In this document: positions 6,354 through 8,523 of the stretch, in pieces | Position numbering within the stretch: position 1 is the stretch's first letter | How the letters are laid out: every line of letters starts with the position of its first letter | Source of the DNA: Candidatus Mancarchaeum sp. | GTDB taxonomy: Archaea > Micrarchaeota > Micrarchaeia > Micrarchaeales > Micrarchaeaceae | Length of the DNA: 8,523 nucleotides | Assembly: GCA_027364995.1 (NCBI GenBank) | Contig: DAHXOG010000025.1 | Location: 1 to 8,523 of the forward strand | Direction: 5' to 3' | Made by a program: the position numbers and the translations under genes | Notes under the pieces: model-generated | Database searches by the model: none | Told to the model about the DNA's origin: nothing | Seen by the model: the letters and a program-made list of their open reading frames with translations, nothing else

Positions 6354-6373
6354 CCCCGACTTTTAAGTCGTGG
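6354..6373. repeat. Left-end hairpin of the IS200-type element
   Basis: CCCCGACTT (6354-6362) pairs with AAGTCGTGG (6365-6373), with one C-T mismatch and a two-base loop. The stem shares the CGAC/GTCGTGG core with the right-end hairpin at 6941-6960. In this family TnpA binds such subterminal hairpins, and the bases beside them select the cleavage sites. Confidence 0.75.
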
Positions 6374-6434
6374 ATGAATTGCACACTTCGATACGATAAA
6401 TACTACTTCTTTTTCGTTGTAATTCCGTTAATGA

Positions 6435-6466
6435 CAGCGGCGCAAATTTTTTGCGCCTGAATGCTG
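6435..6466 (+). promoter_or_regulatory. Stem-loop in the tnpA leader
   Basis: GGCGCAAA (6439-6446) and TTTGCGCC (6450-6457) form a perfect 8-bp stem with a three-T loop. CAGC (6435-6438) and GCTG (6463-6466) extend it across a five-base bulge. It ends 17 bases before the tnpA ATG and 8 bases before its GTGAT ribosome binding site. In bacterial IS200, leader stem-loops block read-through transcription and limit transposase translation; the same role here is inferred by analogy. Confidence 0.5.
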
Positions 6467-6482
6467 CCAGAAACGTGATACT

Positions 6483-6938
6483 ATGAATAGCGTAGCGACT
6501 GCAAAATATAAAGAACCATCGGCTGACGAAGTCGGCCACCAGTACAACTTCCAACACATCGTTCTTGTGACAAAATACAGATACAAAATGTTCAGGAACC
6601 CCAAAACTGTAGAGATAATCCGTGCGGCATTTTATGATGTCGCAGGGCGGTACAAACTGACAATAAAGGAATTGTCATTCGGAGAGGATTACGCCCATGC
6701 GCACCTGGAGATCAGTATACCAAATACAATGCCCGTCTCGTATGCGGTGCAACTGCTGAAAGGATACTCTTCATACAAGGTCTTCAAAGAGATGCCGCGG
6801 CACAGACTGCGGTATTTCAAGGGTCATTTCTGGACTGCAGGATACAGCAATGGAAGTGTGGGCCCGCGTGACGAAAACACACTGCAGAACTACATCAGAA
6901 GGCAGGACATTTCAGGTCAGATGCGGCTTGCAGGATGA
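6483..6938 (+). CDS. tnpA: IS200-type Y1 transposase TnpA
   Basis: This is a 151-residue single-domain HUH/Y1 transposase, the normal length for TnpA of IS200/IS605 elements. YNFQHIVLVTKYRYKMF (21-37) is the conserved first strand. The metal-binding HUH motif is His72-Ala-His74 in YAHAHLEISIP, where HVH is more usual. Tyr137 in LQNYIRRQ is the catalytic nucleophile that makes the 5' phosphotyrosine link to single-stranded DNA. The protein acts as a dimer on the end hairpins. All key residues are present and the frame is intact, so the element could be active. The start is supported by GTGAT (6475-6479) three bases before ATG, the same arrangement as in the host EncFtn and hydrolase genes. The stop lies two bases before the right-end hairpin. 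Confidence 0.95.
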   Translation: MNSVATAKYKEPSADEVGHQYNFQHIVLVTKYRYKMFRNPKTVEIIRAAFYDVAGRYKLTIKELSFGEDYAHAHLEISIPNTMPVSYAVQLLKGYSSYKVFKEMPRHRLRYFKGHFWTAGYSNGSVGPRDENTLQNYIRRQDISGQMRLAG

Positions 6939-6940
6939 TA

Positions 6941-6960
6941 CCACGACCTTCAGGTCGTGG
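6941..6960. repeat. Right-end hairpin of the IS200-type element
   Basis: CCACGACC (6941-6948) and GGTCGTGG (6953-6960) form a perfect 8-bp stem with loop TTCA, followed by AGGAGGTCA, a typical right end of IS200/IS605 elements. It begins two bases after the tnpA stop codon. Confidence 0.8.
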
Positions 6961-6990
6961 AGGAGGTCATTTATATACTGCATGAGCCAA

Positions 6991-7038
6991 TGTTTTTATA
7001 TACGTATATAATTATGCATGAAAACGCTTAAATATAAG
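6991..7038 (+). promoter_or_regulatory. A/T-rich promoter region with palindrome, upstream of the zinc-ribbon gene
   Basis: TATATACGTATATA (6997-7010) is a perfect 14-base palindrome preceded by a T-run, and CTTAAATATAAG (7027-7038) looks like an archaeal TATA box. The second lies about 30 bases before ATG 7067, the spacing expected for a transcript with little or no leader. The palindrome could be an alternative TATA box or a binding site for a dimeric regulator. Both are outside the insertion element. Confidence 0.45.
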
Positions 7039-7066
7039 AAAAGCCATATAAACAATAAGTGGTTCG

Positions 7067-7276
7067 ATGAGCAAGACTGAGTACAGCACAAAAAAGAAGA
7101 CAAAGGCTGAACTTAAATCAAGGATAAAAAAAGGATATAAGTCAAAGGACGCACATAAGGAGCTATATTCAAAGGAGTATCATGAAGTTAAGTACTCAAA
7201 GGAGCATATATGTCCTATATGCGGAAGCAGAATTGATGAAAACGGTATGTGTGCCTGCGGAGCCGGAGACTCATAA
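7067..7276 (+). CDS. Small Lys-rich protein with a four-Cys zinc ribbon
   Basis: The product has 69 residues. The first 47 are very basic (KKKTK, RIKKGYKSK) and probably helical or disordered, fit for contact with nucleic acid. Residues 49-65 (CPICGSRIDENGMCACG) form a CPxC-x9-CxC zinc-binding knuckle pair (Cys49, Cys52, Cys62, Cys64). The CxC second half is less usual than CxxC. No specific family is recognised; such mini-proteins are often RNA- or DNA-associated. ATG 7067 has no good ribosome binding site but fits leaderless expression from the TATA-like box at 7027-7038. Its 3' end overlaps the next gene. Confidence 0.7.
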   Translation: MSKTEYSTKKKTKAELKSRIKKGYKSKDAHKELYSKEYHEVKYSKEHICPICGSRIDENGMCACGAGDS

Positions 7277-7790
7277 ACCCTTGGATTTAACGGCATACGG
7301 CCTGATTCTATGGGTTGGGATGCTATTCTTAGCCCTATCTATCCAATACCAAAGTATGGACAAGATTAAGATTCTCAATAATGCGACATACGAAATCCTT
7401 GATGGTTCAAATAGCATAAGCAACAGGCTATGGATCCTCACAAATTCAAAGCTTCCCGAATCGGATGTCGAATTAATTGCAATGCATACGGAATTTCCCA
7501 CGCTATCGTGTGCAGCTTTTTCTATGATTGAAAATAAACATAGGATATCATACATATTAAAAAGGATTTTCGATGCAGAAAGCAAATCCAATCTCGAAAT
7601 TATAACACATGAGGCTATTAAGGGCATAGCAAGCAAAGAAATACTCTGGGATCTCTACGTATATAAAAACACTCCGCGGAATCTAAAGCCTTACATAGAA
7701 GACAGGATAAACGGAACCGGCACAAGCATTGCTCCTATTTCCGATATAATAAGGACCGAAAAGAAAAGCGATGAAAGCACATGGCAATGA
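7236..7790 (+). CDS. Unrecognised protein with one N-terminal membrane segment
   Basis: From ATG 7236 the product has 184 residues. A hydrophobic stretch, LTAYGLILWVGMLFLALSI (18-36 from this start), could be a membrane anchor. The rest is helical and charged, with a central part (about 75-150) whose alternating helices and Ala/Leu/Ile spacing resemble HEAT-type repeats, though no family is recognised. The start is uncertain: ATG 7182 would overlap the zinc-ribbon gene by 95 bases, 7236 overlaps it by 41, TTG 7281 would begin just after its stop, and ATG 7320 or 7356 would cut or remove the membrane segment. None has a clear ribosome binding site apart from GGAG before 7182 and, 12 bases away, before 7281. 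The protein-like part surely runs from about 7290 to the stop. Translationally coupled expression with the zinc-ribbon gene is likely. Confidence 0.6.
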   Translation: MKTVCVPAEPETHKPLDLTAYGLILWVGMLFLALSIQYQSMDKIKILNNATYEILDGSNSISNRLWILTNSKLPESDVELIAMHTEFPTLSCAAFSMIENKHRISYILKRIFDAESKSNLEIITHEAIKGIASKEILWDLYVYKNTPRNLKPYIEDRINGTGTSIAPISDIIRTEKKSDESTWQ

Positions 7791-7869
7791 CATACGGTTA
7801 TTTCCGATTTTCACGCCTTGACCATCGGCTATCTCCGCCTTTGCATTTAGTCCATTTGGCTTGCATGTA

Positions 7870-7887
7870 AATCTATTCTGTAATAGA

Positions 7888-7889
<2 letters not shown>
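7870..7889. repeat. Perfect 8-bp inverted repeat at the end of the oxidoreductase gene
   Basis: AATCTATT (7870-7877) and AATAGATT (7882-7889) pair perfectly around CTGT. The stem overlaps the stop codon of the gene on the minus strand and lies in the gap between two convergent genes. It may mark or protect the 3' end of that transcript. There is no long T-tract after it, so a terminator role is unproven. Confidence 0.35.

Positions 7890-8523
<634 letters not shown>

Larger units (their letters stand above)
6330..6970 (+). mobile_element. IS200-type insertion sequence (IS200/IS605 family), tnpA only
   Basis: One Y1 transposase gene lies between two imperfectly matching subterminal hairpins (6354-6373 and 6941-6960), the structure expected of IS200-type elements, which move as single strands and lack terminal inverted repeats and target duplications. 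At about 640 bp it matches the size of tnpA-only elements. No tnpB is present. The exact ends are uncertain: possible left cleavage sites are TTAC (6326-6329) or TTAT (6333-6336), 17-24 bases before the left hairpin, and the right end may be TCAT (6967-6970). It sits between the pilin-like gene and the zinc-ribbon gene, pointing away from the former. Confidence 0.8.

Noticed and set aside
6310..6384. 25-residue N-terminal extension of the pilin-like gene from ATG 6384
   Set aside because: The codons run through the left-end hairpin of the insertion element, and the added residues precede a signal peptide that should be near the N-terminus.
6330..7066. Possible tnpB or guide RNA (omega RNA) linked to the insertion element
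   Set aside because: No RuvC-type reading frame lies on either side of tnpA, and the space after it to the next gene is only about 130 bases.

Overview
The window looks like chromosomal DNA from a small-genome archaeon, possibly of the Micrarchaeota/Parvarchaeota (DPANN) type. The archaeal signs are seen directly: an archaeal type IV pilin-like (class III) signal peptide, a HerA/DUF87-type ATPase, a 2-oxoacid:ferredoxin oxidoreductase beta subunit, A/T-rich TATA-like boxes, and ribosome binding sites of the form GTGAT placed three bases before ATG. The lineage within the archaea is inference. No rRNA, tRNA or CRISPR array was seen.

Layout. Positions 1-1589 (+) hold unrecognised helical proteins: one gene whose reading frame is broken near 393-417 (open at the left edge, ending at 1031) and a second, coiled-coil-like gene (1041-1589). 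A convergent unrecognised gene (1633-2466, -) follows. It shares a divergent promoter region with an encapsulated-ferritin-like (EncFtn) gene at 2581-2865 (+). A second copy of the same promoter and ribosome binding site drives a UPF0173-type metallo-beta-lactamase-fold hydrolase (3108-3776, +). Between these two genes lies what looks like a decayed, internally deleted copy of the 1633-2466 gene, so this part seems to have been built by local duplication.

Positions 3873-6309 (-) form a probable two-gene operon: a membrane-anchored pilin-like surface protein with a C-terminal InlB/PEGA-like repeat domain (first gene), then a HerA-like ATPase with a winged-helix tail. An IS200-type element (about 6330-6970, tnpA only) has inserted directly upstream of the pilin-like gene, within about 40 bases of its start, and probably disturbs or replaces its promoter.

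Right of the element, 7067-7790 (+) carries a Lys-rich mini-protein with a four-Cys zinc ribbon, overlapping an unrecognised protein with one membrane segment. The right edge (7888-8523, -) is the C-terminal three quarters of a 2-oxoacid:ferredoxin oxidoreductase beta subunit, cut by the window.

Working together: the clearest functional links are the pilin-like protein/HerA-like ATPase pair, and the EncFtn and hydrolase genes, which share near-identical control regions and are probably co-expressed. The most unusual points are an EncFtn gene with no encapsulin or visible cargo tag nearby, the duplicated control region with its gene remnant, and the atypical cleavage site in the pilin-like signal.
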